NCBI GenBank assembly: GCA_031552195.1
Contig: JAVBMT010000018.1
Span: 27,724 to 91,723, forward strand
DNA: 64,000 nucleotides
Direction of reading: 5' to 3'
From: JAVBMP01 sp031552195
GTDB lineage: Bacteria > Desulfobacterota > Desulfovibrionia > Desulfovibrionales > Desulfovibrionaceae
Part shown: one piece after another, positions 17,750 to 27,600 of the stretch
Layout of the letters: every line of letters starts with the position of its first letter
How positions within the stretch are numbered: position 1 is the first letter of the stretch
Program-made: the position numbers and the translations under genes
Notes under the pieces: model-generated
The model's database searches: none
Told to the model about the DNA's origin: nothing
The model's input: the letters and a program-made list of their open reading frames with translations, nothing else

Positions 17750-17811
17750 CAAATTTCCCGCGAGGTTATATTTCAGGCGGAGCAGGAAGCAAACCTTCCT
17801 GCCCGGTTGAG

Positions 17812-18327
17812 TCAGGCTTGTTCAGCCGTTTTCAGACGCTTTTTCAGGCGCCCGTCATACAGCGAACGCTTCAGGCGGCCTATGCGGTCAAGAAAAAGCA
17901 GCCCTTCAAGGTGATCGCATTCGTGTTGTAGGCATATGGCCAGGATATCGTCCGCCTCTTCCTCGAAACGGTTGCCGTCCAAATCTTGCGCCTTTACGCG
18001 CACTTTTTTATATCGGCGCACGAAAGCGCGAAAATCCAGCACGGAAAGGCAGCCTTCCTCAGAGTCTTCCATTTCTTCACCCACAGGCTCAAGCACCGGA
18101 TTTATATAGGCCTTGAATCCTTTGCGTTCAGAAGGACCGCTGGTGTCTATCACTACCATGTTGATGTTTTTTCCGACCTGCGGCGCGGCCAGCCCTATTC
18201 CTTCGTTCGCGTACATGGTCTCCGCCATATCTTGCGCCAGCGTTTTGAGTTCCTGGCTGAAAACGGTTACAGGCCGGGATTTTTCCGCCAGAACGGGATG
18301 GGGATATTTAAGAACCTCAAGAAGCAT
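17812..18327 (-). CDS. def: Peptide deformylase
   Basis: Fe2+/Zn2+ hydrolase that removes the N-formyl group from nascent proteins. The protein is 171 residues, typical length. All three family motifs are present: GIGLAAPQVG, EEGCLSV and QHECDHLEG, giving one Cys and two His metal ligands and the catalytic Glu. The ATG at 18327 is preceded by GGAGGG at ideal distance, so longer in-frame starts at 18348 and 18384 are unlikely. It is the first gene of a def-fmt operon, divergent from the hydrogenase genes. Confidence 0.95.
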   Translation of the reverse strand: MLLEVLKYPHPVLAEKSRPVTVFSQELKTLAQDMAETMYANEGIGLAAPQVGKNINMVVIDTSGPSERKGFKAYINPVLEPVGEEMEDSEEGCLSVLDFRAFVRRYKKVRVKAQDLDGNRFEEEADDILAICLQHECDHLEGLLFLDRIGRLKRSLYDGRLKKRLKTAEQA

Positions 18328-18740
18328 ACGTTTTCCCTCCGCAGACATTCGGATTAGCTCAATAAATAAGCGCAAAGCAAGCATTTGTAAACAACGCGCG
18401 GGTGTGGTTTGCCAATTTGACTGCTAAGCGCAGGAAAATCCCGCCGGGAAAATCCTGAAACGCCGCAAAATCTCCGGCAAGAAAAAATATGTTGACGTTA
18501 GCGTAAAAATGAAGACAATAACAACGCACGCACGCCGTAATAAAAACGGAGCCTTAAAATCGCCGTGCCTTTCAGGCAACGCGGCGAGGGGTGCTGATTG
18601 GTGTTTTTTCGTCAAAAGCTATTGTTATAAAGAAGGAAGCGTGTTAGCTTAACGCAACAGTGAAGCGACGCAGGAAGGTCGCTTTGCACTTAATTGTCTG
18701 TAATACGGCGTAAATAAACGCCCAGACTAGGAGGCTGTCA
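18328..18740. other. 413-bp divergent intergenic region between def and hynB
   Basis: There is no convincing gene. The region holds a dyad at 18431-18457 built from two copies of GGAAAATCC, an imperfect GC-rich hairpin around 18561-18586, and a short hairpin AAGCGAC/GTCGCTT at 18664-18684 that would lie in the hynB leader. AGGAGG before the hynB ATG is a strong ribosome binding site. I see no clear -24/-12 sigma-54 site and no good -35/-10 pair. Confidence 0.5.
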
Positions 18741-19715
18741 ATGCGATTTTCTGTTGGTCTTGGAAACAGTAATGTGGAAGAAAAATTGGCGGACAGAGGC
18801 GTAAGCCGCCGCGATTTTCTCAAGTTCTGCACGACCGTGGCCGTTGCCATGGGCATGGGACCGGCCTTCGGGCCCAAGGTGGCCCAGGCCCTTACGGGCA
18901 ACAAGCGCCTGCCTGTGGTTTACCTGCACGCCGCGGAATGTACCGGCTGTTCAGAGTCTCTCTTGCGGGCCAATTACCCGCAGAAAGACGGTTTCATCAT
19001 GATAGATTCGCTTATTCTGGACATCATTTCCCTAGAATATCACGAAACGATCATGGCAGCTGCCGGCACGGCCGCTGAAGACGCCCTGCACAAGGCCGTG
19101 GAATCTCCCGACGGTTTCGTGTGCATAGTCGAAGGCGCAATTCCCACCGCCATGAACGGAATGTACGGCTACATCGGCGGCCACACCATGCTGGAAACCT
19201 TCAGCAAAATAGTTCCCAAGGCCAAGGCTGTAATCTCCTACGGAACCTGCGCCGCTTACGGCGGCATCCAGGCCGCCTCCCCCAACCCCACCGGCGCCAA
19301 AGGCATCAACGAAGCGTTGGGGCACCTCGGCGTGAACGCCATCAATATTCCCGGCTGCCCGCCGAACCCCTATAACCTGGTCGGCACCATCGTTTACATG
19401 CTGACCAACAACTTCGCCATACCCGAACTTGACGCCATCAACCGCCCCAAAATGCACTTCGGCAGCACCGTGCACGACCAGTGCGAACGCCGCGTTTTCT
19501 TTGACCAGGGCAAGTTCGCTCCCGCCTTCCAGTCGCAGGAAGCGCGCGACGGCTGGTGCCTGTACAAGCTGGGCTGCAAAGGCCCCGCCACTTACAACAA
19601 TTGCCCCAAAATCAAATTTAACGACGTGAGCTGGCCGGTACAGGCCGGGCATCCTTGCATCGGCTGCAGCCAGCCCAATTTCTGGGATACTCTCAGCCCA
19701 TTTTATCAGGAATAA
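18741..19715 (+). CDS. hynB: Periplasmic [NiFe] hydrogenase small subunit
   Basis: Electron-transfer subunit of a periplasmic H2-oxidising or H2-producing enzyme, 324 residues. It has a twin-arginine signal (SRRDFLKFCTT, then a hydrophobic stretch ending near AQAL). The proximal Fe-S cluster motif is ECTGC (C67, C70), with further ligands in SYGTCAAYGG and IPGCPPNPYN. The C-terminal half has the medial and distal cluster Cys/His residues (HDQCERR, GWCLYKLGCKG, NNCPK, HPCIGCSQPNFWD). No C-terminal membrane anchor is present, so the enzyme should be soluble in the periplasm, as in Desulfovibrio, probably passing electrons to c-type cytochromes. It is followed after 82 bases by the large subunit. 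Confidence 0.95.
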   Translation: MRFSVGLGNSNVEEKLADRGVSRRDFLKFCTTVAVAMGMGPAFGPKVAQALTGNKRLPVVYLHAAECTGCSESLLRANYPQKDGFIMIDSLILDIISLEYHETIMAAAGTAAEDALHKAVESPDGFVCIVEGAIPTAMNGMYGYIGGHTMLETFSKIVPKAKAVISYGTCAAYGGIQAASPNPTGAKGINEALGHLGVNAINIPGCPPNPYNLVGTIVYMLTNNFAIPELDAINRPKMHFGSTVHDQCERRVFFDQGKFAPAFQSQEARDGWCLYKLGCKGPATYNNCPKIKFNDVSWPVQAGHPCIGCSQPNFWDTLSPFYQE

Positions 19716-19797
19716 TTCAGTTTGCGCCAAGCCGCCGAAAGCGGCCGGTTGCGCGCCTGTCATTGATAATAAAGTGATTTTTTAAGGAGAAAAGCAC

Positions 19798-21477
19798 ATG
19801 GCTGAGATAAAGAAAACGCCACAAAGCACATATACCGGTCAGGTTGTAGTCGACCCGCTCACCCGCATTGAAGGCCACCTCCGTATTGAGGTGGAAGTTG
19901 AAAACGGCAAGATTAAAGACGCCCGCAGCAGCGCCACCCTTTTCCGTGGCCTGGAAATGATTCTTAAAGGGCGCGACCCCCTTGACGCGCAGCACTTCAC
20001 CCAGCGCGCCTGCGGCGTATGCACGCTTACCCACGCCATGGCCAGCGTCCGCGCCGTGGACGCCGCGATAGGCGTGAAAATTCCCAAAAACGCCACCCTT
20101 ATCCGCAACATAGTGCTCGGCGCGCAGATGATGCACGACCATATCGTGCACTTCTACGGCCTGCACGCCCTGGATTTCGTTGACGTAACATCCGCCCTGA
20201 AGGCTGACCCGGCCGCCGCGGCCAAACTCGCCTCCGACCTGTCTCCTTCGCGTCCGACCAAGACCGAAGACATGAAAGCCGTTCAGGCCGCCCTGAAAAA
20301 ATTCGTTGAAAGCGGCCAGCTCGGCCCCTTCACCAACGCCTACTTCCTTGGCGGGCACGAAGCCTATTACCTGCCGCCCGAAGTAAACCTTATCGCCACC
20401 GCTCACTACCTTGAAGCGCTGCGCCTGCAGGTCAAGGCCGCCAGGGCCACCGCCGTTTTCGGCGGCAAAAACCCGCATCCGCAATTCCTGGTCGCCGGCG
20501 GCGTGAGCTGTTATGAAGCGTTGACCGACAAGGCCATCGCCGAGTTTACCGCCCTCTACAAGGAAACCAAAGACTTTATCGACCAGGTCTACATTCCCGA
20601 CCTGCTTGCCGTCGCCAGCTTCTACAAAGACTGGGCGGCCTACGGCGGAACCCAGAACTTCATCGCCTGCGGCGAATACCCCACCGATGAAAGCAACCTT
20701 GACAGCCGCTATATGCCGCAGGGCGTCATCTGGAAGCGCGACATCGCCCATGTTGAAAACATGTCGCCCGACAAGATCACCGAACACGTCCGCCACAGCT
20801 GGTATGAAGGCGCCGAAGCCAGGCATCCTTACAAGGGCGTTACCGAACCCAAGTTCACCAAGCCTATCGGCGACGACCGCTACTCCTGGTCCAAGGCCCC
20901 GCGCTACGACAGCAAGGCTACGGAAACCGGCCCGCTGGCCCAAGTTCTCGTCGCCTACGGCAGGGGCCACAAAGACGTCAAGCCGGTTGTCGACATGGTG
21001 CTCGGAAAACTCGGAGTCGGTCCCGAAGCCCTGTTCTCGACCCTTGGCCGCACCGCCGCCCGTGGCATACACGCGGTTGTTGTCAGCAACTATGTGGAAA
21101 CCATGCTGAACACATACAAGGAAAACGTGGCCAGAGGCGACAAAAAGATAGTTGAAGACTATATGATGCCCAAAGAAGCGGAAGGCGTCGGTTTCGTAAA
21201 CGCCCCGCGCGGCATGCTCAGCCACTGGATACGCATTGAAAACAGCAGGATAGGCAATTTCCAGCTGGTTGTTCCGACCACCTGGAACTTTGGCCCCCGT
21301 TGCGCGAACGAAATCATGGGCCCGATTGAAGAAGCCCTGATAGGCACACCGATTGCCGATCCCAAGCGCCCGGTTGAAATTCTGCGCACGGTTCACTCTT
21401 TCGACCCCTGCCTCGCTTGCGCGGTGCACGTGATCGACCCGAAAAGCAACGAAGAACACGTCTTCCAGGTTCTCTAA
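19798..21477 (+). CDS. hynA: Periplasmic [NiFe] hydrogenase large subunit
   Basis: Catalytic subunit carrying the Ni-Fe(CN)2CO centre, 559 residues. The N-terminal ligand pair is RACGVC (C72, C75) and the C-terminal pair is DPCLAC (C538, C541). The 15 residues after H544 form the extension normally removed by a maturation protease. The proximal position at 538 is Cys, not selenocysteine, so this is a standard [NiFe] enzyme. It has no signal peptide of its own and would be exported with HynB through Tat. TTAAGGAG gives a strong ribosome binding site. No hyp or endopeptidase gene adjoins, so maturation factors must be encoded elsewhere. Confidence 0.96.
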   Translation: MAEIKKTPQSTYTGQVVVDPLTRIEGHLRIEVEVENGKIKDARSSATLFRGLEMILKGRDPLDAQHFTQRACGVCTLTHAMASVRAVDAAIGVKIPKNATLIRNIVLGAQMMHDHIVHFYGLHALDFVDVTSALKADPAAAAKLASDLSPSRPTKTEDMKAVQAALKKFVESGQLGPFTNAYFLGGHEAYYLPPEVNLIATAHYLEALRLQVKAARATAVFGGKNPHPQFLVAGGVSCYEALTDKAIAEFTALYKETKDFIDQVYIPDLLAVASFYKDWAAYGGTQNFIACGEYPTDESNLDSRYMPQGVIWKRDIAHVENMSPDKITEHVRHSWYEGAEARHPYKGVTEPKFTKPIGDDRYSWSKAPRYDSKATETGPLAQVLVAYGRGHKDVKPVVDMVLGKLGVGPEALFSTLGRTAARGIHAVVVSNYVETMLNTYKENVARGDKKIVEDYMMPKEAEGVGFVNAPRGMLSHWIRIENSRIGNFQLVVPTTWNFGPRCANEIMGPIEEALIGTPIADPKRPVEILRTVHSFDPCLACAVHVIDPKSNEEHVFQVL

Positions 21478-21501
21478 CCTTACAAGGCGGAAACATCTGT
21501 T

Positions 21502-21539
21502 AATGAAAGGCTCCCGCCAAACGGCGGGAGCCTTTCATT
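21502..21539 (+). terminator. Terminator of hynBA
   Basis: A 17-bp perfect stem (21502-21518 with 21523-21539) around a four-base AAAC loop, 24 bases after the hynA stop. The 3' arm ends in TTTCATTT, so the U tract is short but the stem is very strong. Confidence 0.75.
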
Positions 21540-21664
21540 TCGCTTAAATCCAGCCGGACTGGCCTGCACGGCGCCGCTTCGTCACGCCGCTAAGGACGGT
21601 ACACGCATGAAGCGGACCAGCTGTTCACGGCTGGCCCATCAGACCCGCGAACAGACTGAAAGTA

Positions 21665-21718
21665 TTGACACAGGCGGATTTTTAGCATAGAAATTTAGGT
21701 TCGTTATGCGCGTATAAT
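21665..21718 (+). promoter_or_regulatory. Promoter region of hppA
   Basis: A consensus -35 TTGACA (21665-21670) is followed after 17 bases by TAGAAA (21688-21693), four of six matches. A perfect TATAAT also sits at 21713-21718, 24 bases before the start codon, but lacks a good -35 box. Either or both could drive hppA. Confidence 0.5.
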
Positions 21719-21741
21719 CATTTTCTGACAGGAGAAACTTT

Positions 21742-23811
21742 ATGGCAATTACAGGGCTTCTGATCGCGCTGGCTTGCGCGGGGTTTGCAATCCTTTTCGG
21801 GGTAAAGTCCAGCCGGGAAATTCTGAGCATGCCGGCCGGCAATGACCGCATGCAGGAAATAGCCGGAGCTATCCAGGAAGGCGCGTCCGCCTACCTCAAA
21901 CGCCAATACACCACTATTTCCATAGTGGGCGTTGCCTTGTTTGTGGTGCTCTATGCGGCCTTGGGCTGGAAAACCGCGGTCGGTTTCGCTGTCGGCGCCA
22001 TTCTTTCCGGCGCGGCCGGTTTTATCGGCATGAACGTGTCGGTCAGAGCCAACGTGCGCACCACTGAAGCCGCGAAGGGCGGCCTTTCCAAAGCCCTGGG
22101 CGTAGCTTTCAAAGGCGGCGCCATCACCGGCTTTCTGGTAGTCGGCCTCGGCCTGCTCGGCGTTGCCGGATATTTCGCCTTTTTACAGATGTCCGCCCCT
22201 GAGGGCAGCAAAGTGCACGACATAGTGCAGCCCCTGGTCGGCCTCGGCTTCGGCGGCTCCCTTATTTCCATTTTCGCCCGTCTTGGCGGCGGCATCTTCA
22301 CCAAAGGCGCTGACGTCGGCGCTGACCTGGTCGGCAAAGTCGAAGCCGGAATTCCTGAAGACGACCCGCGCAACCCGGCCGTTATCGCCGACAACGTGGG
22401 CGACAACGTGGGCGACTGCGCCGGCATGGCCGCCGACCTGTTTGAAACTTACGCCGTCACCATAATCGCCACCATGCTGCTCGGAGCGTTGACGATAAAA
22501 GACGCCGCCTTCAACGCCGCCGTTTACCCCCTGGTGCTGGGCGGCCTTTCCATTGTCGCTTCCGTGTTCGGTTGTTCTTTCGTTAAAATCGGCTCTGACG
22601 GAAAAATCATGAAAGCCCTGTATAAAGGGCTGATCGTGGCTGGCGGCCTTGCCGCCATAGGCTTCCTGCCCGTAACCATTTTCTTCCTGCCGGGCGACGC
22701 CCTTAACAGCGCCGGCATAGCCGGTTGGGCCCATCTGCGCATTTACCTGGCCTCTCTGGTCGGGCTGCTGCTTACCGCCATTCTCGTCTGGCTTACCGAA
22801 TATTACACCGCCACCGAATACAAACCGGTGCGTTACCTGGCGGAAGCCTCCCAAACCGGCCACGCTACCAATATCATCGCCGGCCTGGCGCTGTCCATGC
22901 GCTCCACCGCCCTGCCCGTTTTGGCGGTATGTTTCAGCATTTACGCTGCCTACATGCTGGCCGGGCTTTACGGCATAGCCATTGCCGCCACCTCCATGCT
23001 TTCCATGACCGGCATAGTCGTCGCCATTGACGCTTACGGCCCCATTACCGATAACGCCGGCGGCATCGCTGAAATGTCAGAACTTGACGATTCCGTGCGC
23101 GCCGTTACCGATCCGCTGGACGCGGTGGGCAACACCACCAAGGCCGTTACCAAAGGGTACGCCATCGGATCCGCCGGTCTGGCCGCGCTGGTTCTGTTCG
23201 CCGACTACACCCATGCGATAGGCGAAGGCTTCGCCTTTGACCTTTCCAACCCCGCCGTCATCATCGGCCTTTTCATCGGCGGCCTGGTTCCTTATCTCTT
23301 CGGCGCCATGGCCATGGAAGCCGTGGGCCGTTCCGCCGGCGCCGTCGTGAACGAAGTGCGCCGCCAGTTCAAGGAAATTCCCGGCATCATGGAACGTACC
23401 GCCAAGCCGGACTATTCCCGCACTGTTGACATGCTCACCCGCGCCGCCATCAAGGAAATGATCGTGCCTTCCCTGCTGCCGGTGCTCGTTCCTGTGGCCG
23501 TCGGCCTCGGCGTCCGTTTCATCATGGGGCCGGAAGCCGGAATACAGGCCCTGGGCGGCCTGCTTATGGGCACCATCATCACCGGTATTTTCGTGGCCAT
23601 TTCCATGACCACCGGTGGCGGCGCCTGGGATAACGCCAAAAAATACATTGAAGACGACCACTTCGGCGGAAAGGGTTCAGACACCCACAAGGCCGCCGTT
23701 ACCGGCGACACTGTGGGCGACCCCTATAAAGACACCGCCGGACCGGCCATCAACCCGCTGATCAAGATCATCAACATTGTGGCCCTGTTGATCGTGCCCT
23801 TGCTGATGTAG
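21742..23811 (+). CDS. hppA: Membrane-bound proton-translocating pyrophosphatase, K+-independent type
   Basis: Inner-membrane ion pump of 689 residues with about 16 transmembrane helices. It couples PPi hydrolysis to ion export. The catalytic site motifs are present: DVGADLVGKVE, DDPRNPAVIADNVGDNVGD and the C-terminal AVTGDTVGDPYKDTAGPA. The GNTTKAVTKGYAIGSA segment has Lys (K467) and Thr (T470) at the two positions that distinguish K+-independent H+-pumps from K+-dependent ones (Ala and Gly there), so this should pump H+ without K+. GGAG precedes the ATG. It has its own promoter and terminator, and so is probably monocistronic. PPi recycling fits sulfate activation or other anaerobic low-energy metabolism. 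Confidence 0.95.
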   Translation: MAITGLLIALACAGFAILFGVKSSREILSMPAGNDRMQEIAGAIQEGASAYLKRQYTTISIVGVALFVVLYAALGWKTAVGFAVGAILSGAAGFIGMNVSVRANVRTTEAAKGGLSKALGVAFKGGAITGFLVVGLGLLGVAGYFAFLQMSAPEGSKVHDIVQPLVGLGFGGSLISIFARLGGGIFTKGADVGADLVGKVEAGIPEDDPRNPAVIADNVGDNVGDCAGMAADLFETYAVTIIATMLLGALTIKDAAFNAAVYPLVLGGLSIVASVFGCSFVKIGSDGKIMKALYKGLIVAGGLAAIGFLPVTIFFLPGDALNSAGIAGWAHLRIYLASLVGLLLTAILVWLTEYYTATEYKPVRYLAEASQTGHATNIIAGLALSMRSTALPVLAVCFSIYAAYMLAGLYGIAIAATSMLSMTGIVVAIDAYGPITDNAGGIAEMSELDDSVRAVTDPLDAVGNTTKAVTKGYAIGSAGLAALVLFADYTHAIGEGFAFDLSNPAVIIGLFIGGLVPYLFGAMAMEAVGRSAGAVVNEVRRQFKEIPGIMERTAKPDYSRTVDMLTRAAIKEMIVPSLLPVLVPVAVGLGVRFIMGPEAGIQALGGLLMGTIITGIFVAISMTTGGGAWDNAKKYIEDDHFGGKGSDTHKAAVTGDTVGDPYKDTAGPAINPLIKIINIVALLIVPLLM

Positions 23812-23825
23812 TTTCCTGTCGACCT

Positions 23826-23875
23826 GCAAAACAAAAGAACTCCCGGCGGCAACACCGGGAGTTCTTTTGTTTTGC
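23826..23875. terminator. Bidirectional terminator between hppA and the ferritin-like gene
   Basis: A long near-perfect stem with arms of about 21 bases (from 23826 and ending at 23875) around a short loop. T-rich tracts occur on both strands (TTCTTTTGTTTTG). It ends both converging genes. Confidence 0.85.
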
Positions 23876-23901
23876 AACGTTTAAATCCGATAAAGCTGTT
23901 T

Positions 23902-24372
23902 TTAGCGTTCCGCCGCCTTTTTCCGGGCGATCAGGCGCAGATGCCCCCGCTCTTCAGCTATGCAACGCTCAATTTCGCCGCGCTCGCTTTCCGGCACCAT
24001 GCGCTCCATGGCCGCGAAAAAGATGATGCTGTCTTTTTCAAACTGAATGGCTATGGCGTACGGATCTCCGTTCACAAGGTAAAACTCGCTGTTGAACAGA
24101 TTATGGCTGTCCAGGATTACTGAAACGTAATCCTGATATTCTTGCGCTTCAGCTCCGGCTGGCAAATCCAAGCCGCCCACCCGCCGCAGCATGGCGGAAA
24201 AAACGCTTTCATGGCGCTGTTCCTCAGCGGCCATAAATGCAAAAAATTCAGCATCTCCGGAACGCCCGCCGTTTTCAGCTTCGCGCGCCGCTTTAAGGTA
24301 AAAATCGTAGCCGCGCCTTTCTATTTCAACCGCCGCGGCCAGCGCGTCGGCCGCTTTCATGAAACTTGCCAT
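23902..24372 (-). CDS. Ferritin-like / rubrerythrin-type diiron protein
   Basis: All-helical protein of 156 residues. It has two Glu...ExxH pairs, as in the ferritin-like diiron fold: an early Glu (AVEIERRGYDFY) with EEQRHE, and FEKDSIIFF with EERGHL. There is no C-terminal rubredoxin domain, so it is not a full rubrerythrin. Such proteins take part in peroxide or oxygen detoxification or iron handling in anaerobes. GGAGGG precedes the ATG. It stands alone between a bidirectional terminator and a hybrid-kinase gene. The fold is confident; the exact activity is not. Confidence 0.8.
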   Translation of the reverse strand: MASFMKAADALAAAVEIERRGYDFYLKAAREAENGGRSGDAEFFAFMAAEEQRHESVFSAMLRRVGGLDLPAGAEAQEYQDYVSVILDSHNLFNSEFYLVNGDPYAIAIQFEKDSIIFFAAMERMVPESERGEIERCIAEERGHLRLIARKKAAER

Positions 24373-24618
24373 TTTAGTTCCCTCCTGCCTGGAAAACGCA
24401 CACGTTCATGGAAGATTTGGCTGAAAAACCAGCTTCCGCAGCGGAACGCGGCACGCTTGCCGGCGTTCGCCACAGGCCGCCGGCGCATCGCTGCGCAAGG
24501 ATAGAATGCCAAAGGCCTCTGGCCGTCAAGGCATAAAACCGGCCTTGTCAGCAGTATAGCTCCAGGAATATATTTTTTTCAAGGGAAAAGTGGAAAAGTG
24601 GGAAAGATCGAGTCCTGC

Positions 24619-27600
24619 TCAGCCACGGTCCAGGTATTTCCTAAGCTTGAGCATAACGTCTTCCATATTGAGCGGCTTGCCGACATGGTCAGTCATTCCG
24701 GCATGCAGGCATTTTTCAATGTCTTCCCGGAAAACGTTCGCCGTCATGGCGACAATGGGAATAGCCCTGGCGCGGGGGTGGGGAAAAGCCCGGATCAGCC
24801 TGGTGGATTCCAAACCGTCCATTTCCGGCATATGAATGTCCATAAATATCATATCGTAGAAATCAGGCTTGCTTGCAAAGGCGTCATACGCTTCCTGCCC
24901 GTTTTCCGCATAATCGATGTTCAGGCCGGTATATTCCAGAAGGTCGGCTACGATTTCCCGGTTAACTTCAACGTCTTCCGCCAGTAATATATGCTTGGCG
25001 GCAAATATGCCCGTTTCGGGATTTTCCTCCCCCGTTTCTCCCGTCGAAGCCCCCGATTTCGGAGCAAGCCCCAAAGTGATCGCGTCGAGCAAGGCTGAAG
25101 CGAACAGCGGCTTGGATATGAAACGGTTCACTCCGGCTTCTTTGGCGTCCTCTTCAAGTTCATTCCACTGGCTGGCGGAAATCATTATAATGAACACATG
25201 TTCGCCGAATTTGCTCCTGATTTTTCTGGTCAGGTCAATGCCGTCCATATCCGGCATGTTCCAGTCAATAAACAATACGTCGAAGGGGCGGTCGCTGTTT
25301 TCCTCAAGAACGCGCAAGGCTTCACCGCCGCTTGAGGCCGTGGCGCAGTTAAAGCCCACGGCAGAGGCGAAATTGATGAAATATTCAAGAACGTCCGGCG
25401 CGTCGTCAACAGCCATAACGCGCAGATTATTCCAGTCAACGGCCGAGTTGAGCACGAAGGCGTCGCCATCCGTTCCGCGTTGCGCCGGAATGACGAAAAT
25501 AAATTTAGCCCCGAGGCCCAACTCGGATTCAACCCATATCCGGCCGCCCATAAGCTCTACAATACTCTTGGATATCGCCAGGCCAAGCCCGGTTCCGCCA
25601 AATTTCCTGGCTATTCCGCCATCCGCCTGTTCAAAAGAGCGGAAGAGCTTGGCTTGCTGCTCCGGAGAAATGCCTATGCCGGTATCTTCAACTTCAAACC
25701 GCAAATGGCAAAGTCCGCTTTCGTTTTCATCGATCTTGCGCACGTTCAGGGTAACCGAGCCGCGTTCAGGGGTAAATTTGACGGCGTTCGATAACAGGTT
25801 GGTAATTACCTGGGCCAGCCGCTGCTCATCTGAGACGAAAGAATGCGGAACATTGGAATCAATATTCAGCTTCAGGCGCTGATGTTTCTCGTCAACCCTG
25901 AAATTGACGACGTTCACAACGCGCATCAGCATCTTTTCAAACCTGAGCTCGGACATGGAAAGCTCGAACTTGTTCGCCTCAATTTTGGACATGTCCAAAA
26001 TATCGTTTATCACCCCCAAGAGGTGGTTAGAGGCGTCGCTTATCTTTTGCAGGCAGTATTCCTTCTTTTCGGCTTCCTTGGCGGAAAGGGCGATATTGGT
26101 CATGCCTATGATCGCGTTCATGGGCGTGCGCATTTCATGGCTCATGCGCGAAAGGAAATCGCCTTTGGCGTGGCTTGATTGTTCCGCCTGTTCCTTGGCT
26201 TCGATAAGCTCGCGCTCCATCTGAAGTTTTTCCGTTATATCGGAAGAAATCAGGCCAAAGCCGTATGCCTTGGTGTCTGTTTTGAACACCGACACGGACA
26301 TGGCGCGTATTGCTCCGTCTTTGCGGCGGATGGGAATTTCAAAGTTCAGACGTCCAATCTCTCTGACTTGCGGAATAAGCGTTCCAAGCACATAGTCTTT
26401 AAACTGATCGTCCAGCAGCATGGTTATGCCGCCTTCCTTGAATTCTTCCTCGCTGTAACCGCTGATTTCCATAGCCCCTTTGTTGACGTAGGCAATGGAG
26501 CCGCCAGCGCCGAGATAAGCCACAAACGCCGGCGAACTGTCGACAATGGCCGACATGCGCAACAGCTCTTCTTCGGTCATGCTCCGGCTGATGGCGCCGG
26601 AAATCACGCTGCCGATAAGGTTCATCAGGTAAATATCGCTATCGCCCCAATCTCTGGTCCGCTGGCAGTCATCAATGCCGAGCACGCCCCAGAAAACGCC
26701 CTTCACATACAAAGGCGTTATCAGAATGGCCTTTACGCCGAATTCGGCCATAAAGTCGAAATCGTTCGTGGCGCCGGTGTCATTGCAGATCAGGTAGGGT
26801 TTCTTGTCTTTTATGAAGGCCTCGTATTCGATTTGCCCTTCGGCGAAAGGCACGGGCACGCCGGAAACGGGCGGCAGGCCTTGTGCCGCGTCATACCAGG
26901 CATACTGAAAAGACATGACTCCCGTTTCATTATCCAGCACGCCGACCATGGCCCGGCTTAAGCCCATAAATTCGCCGGTCATGCGCAGGGCGTTCATTAT
27001 AAGGTCTGATACGTCGGCGGAGGAAATGAAGCTCTGCGACAGGGCCGACATAAGCTCCTGCTGTTCAAGGCGCTTTTGCAGGGCGGCTTCGGTAACTTTG
27101 GTATGGGTAATGTCGACAGAGTGCTGAAGGTGAACCTTGGTGTTGTCAAGCCAGTCTATGATGGCGTCCGTGTTGCGGTAATAATGCCCGGTCACGGTAC
27201 TGTGCTCTTCCCAGGTAATCGGCTCGTCCGGGTTTTTTTCCAGCTTGTAGTTAGGACAAAAATCACAGCGCCGGGTGAAGCCGGACTGAAGAACCTTCCA
27301 GCATGTCTGCCCCACGGCATTGCCGCTTATGCCGTAGTGTTCGGCCATTTTGCTGTTGATGAAAAGTATTTCGTCCGTTTCAGGGTCGGTAACGTAAACG
27401 TATGCGTCTATGCCGTCGATAATATGCTGAAGAACGCCGGTTGAAGTGCGCGAACGGTGCACTTTTTGCAGAAGTTCGTTCAGCGAGGCATACAGGGTGC
27501 TGATTTCAGAGAGGGAAAATGACCCGCCGCCGGCAGCCGCGCCGCTTTCGGCTATTGTTTCCATGTCGCGGCTGAATTGTTCAATCGGTTTTATAATGAA

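Noticed and set aside
18561..18620. Possible small RNA (hairpin then T run) in the def-hynB gap
   Set aside because: The hairpin is imperfect and the T run is some 20 bases away, so it does not make a good terminator, and there is no promoter to define an RNA.
19717..21459. Long open frame antisense to hynA (580 codons)
   Set aside because: A shadow of the hydrogenase large subunit. Gly/Val/Phe/His-rich composition with no recognisable domain.
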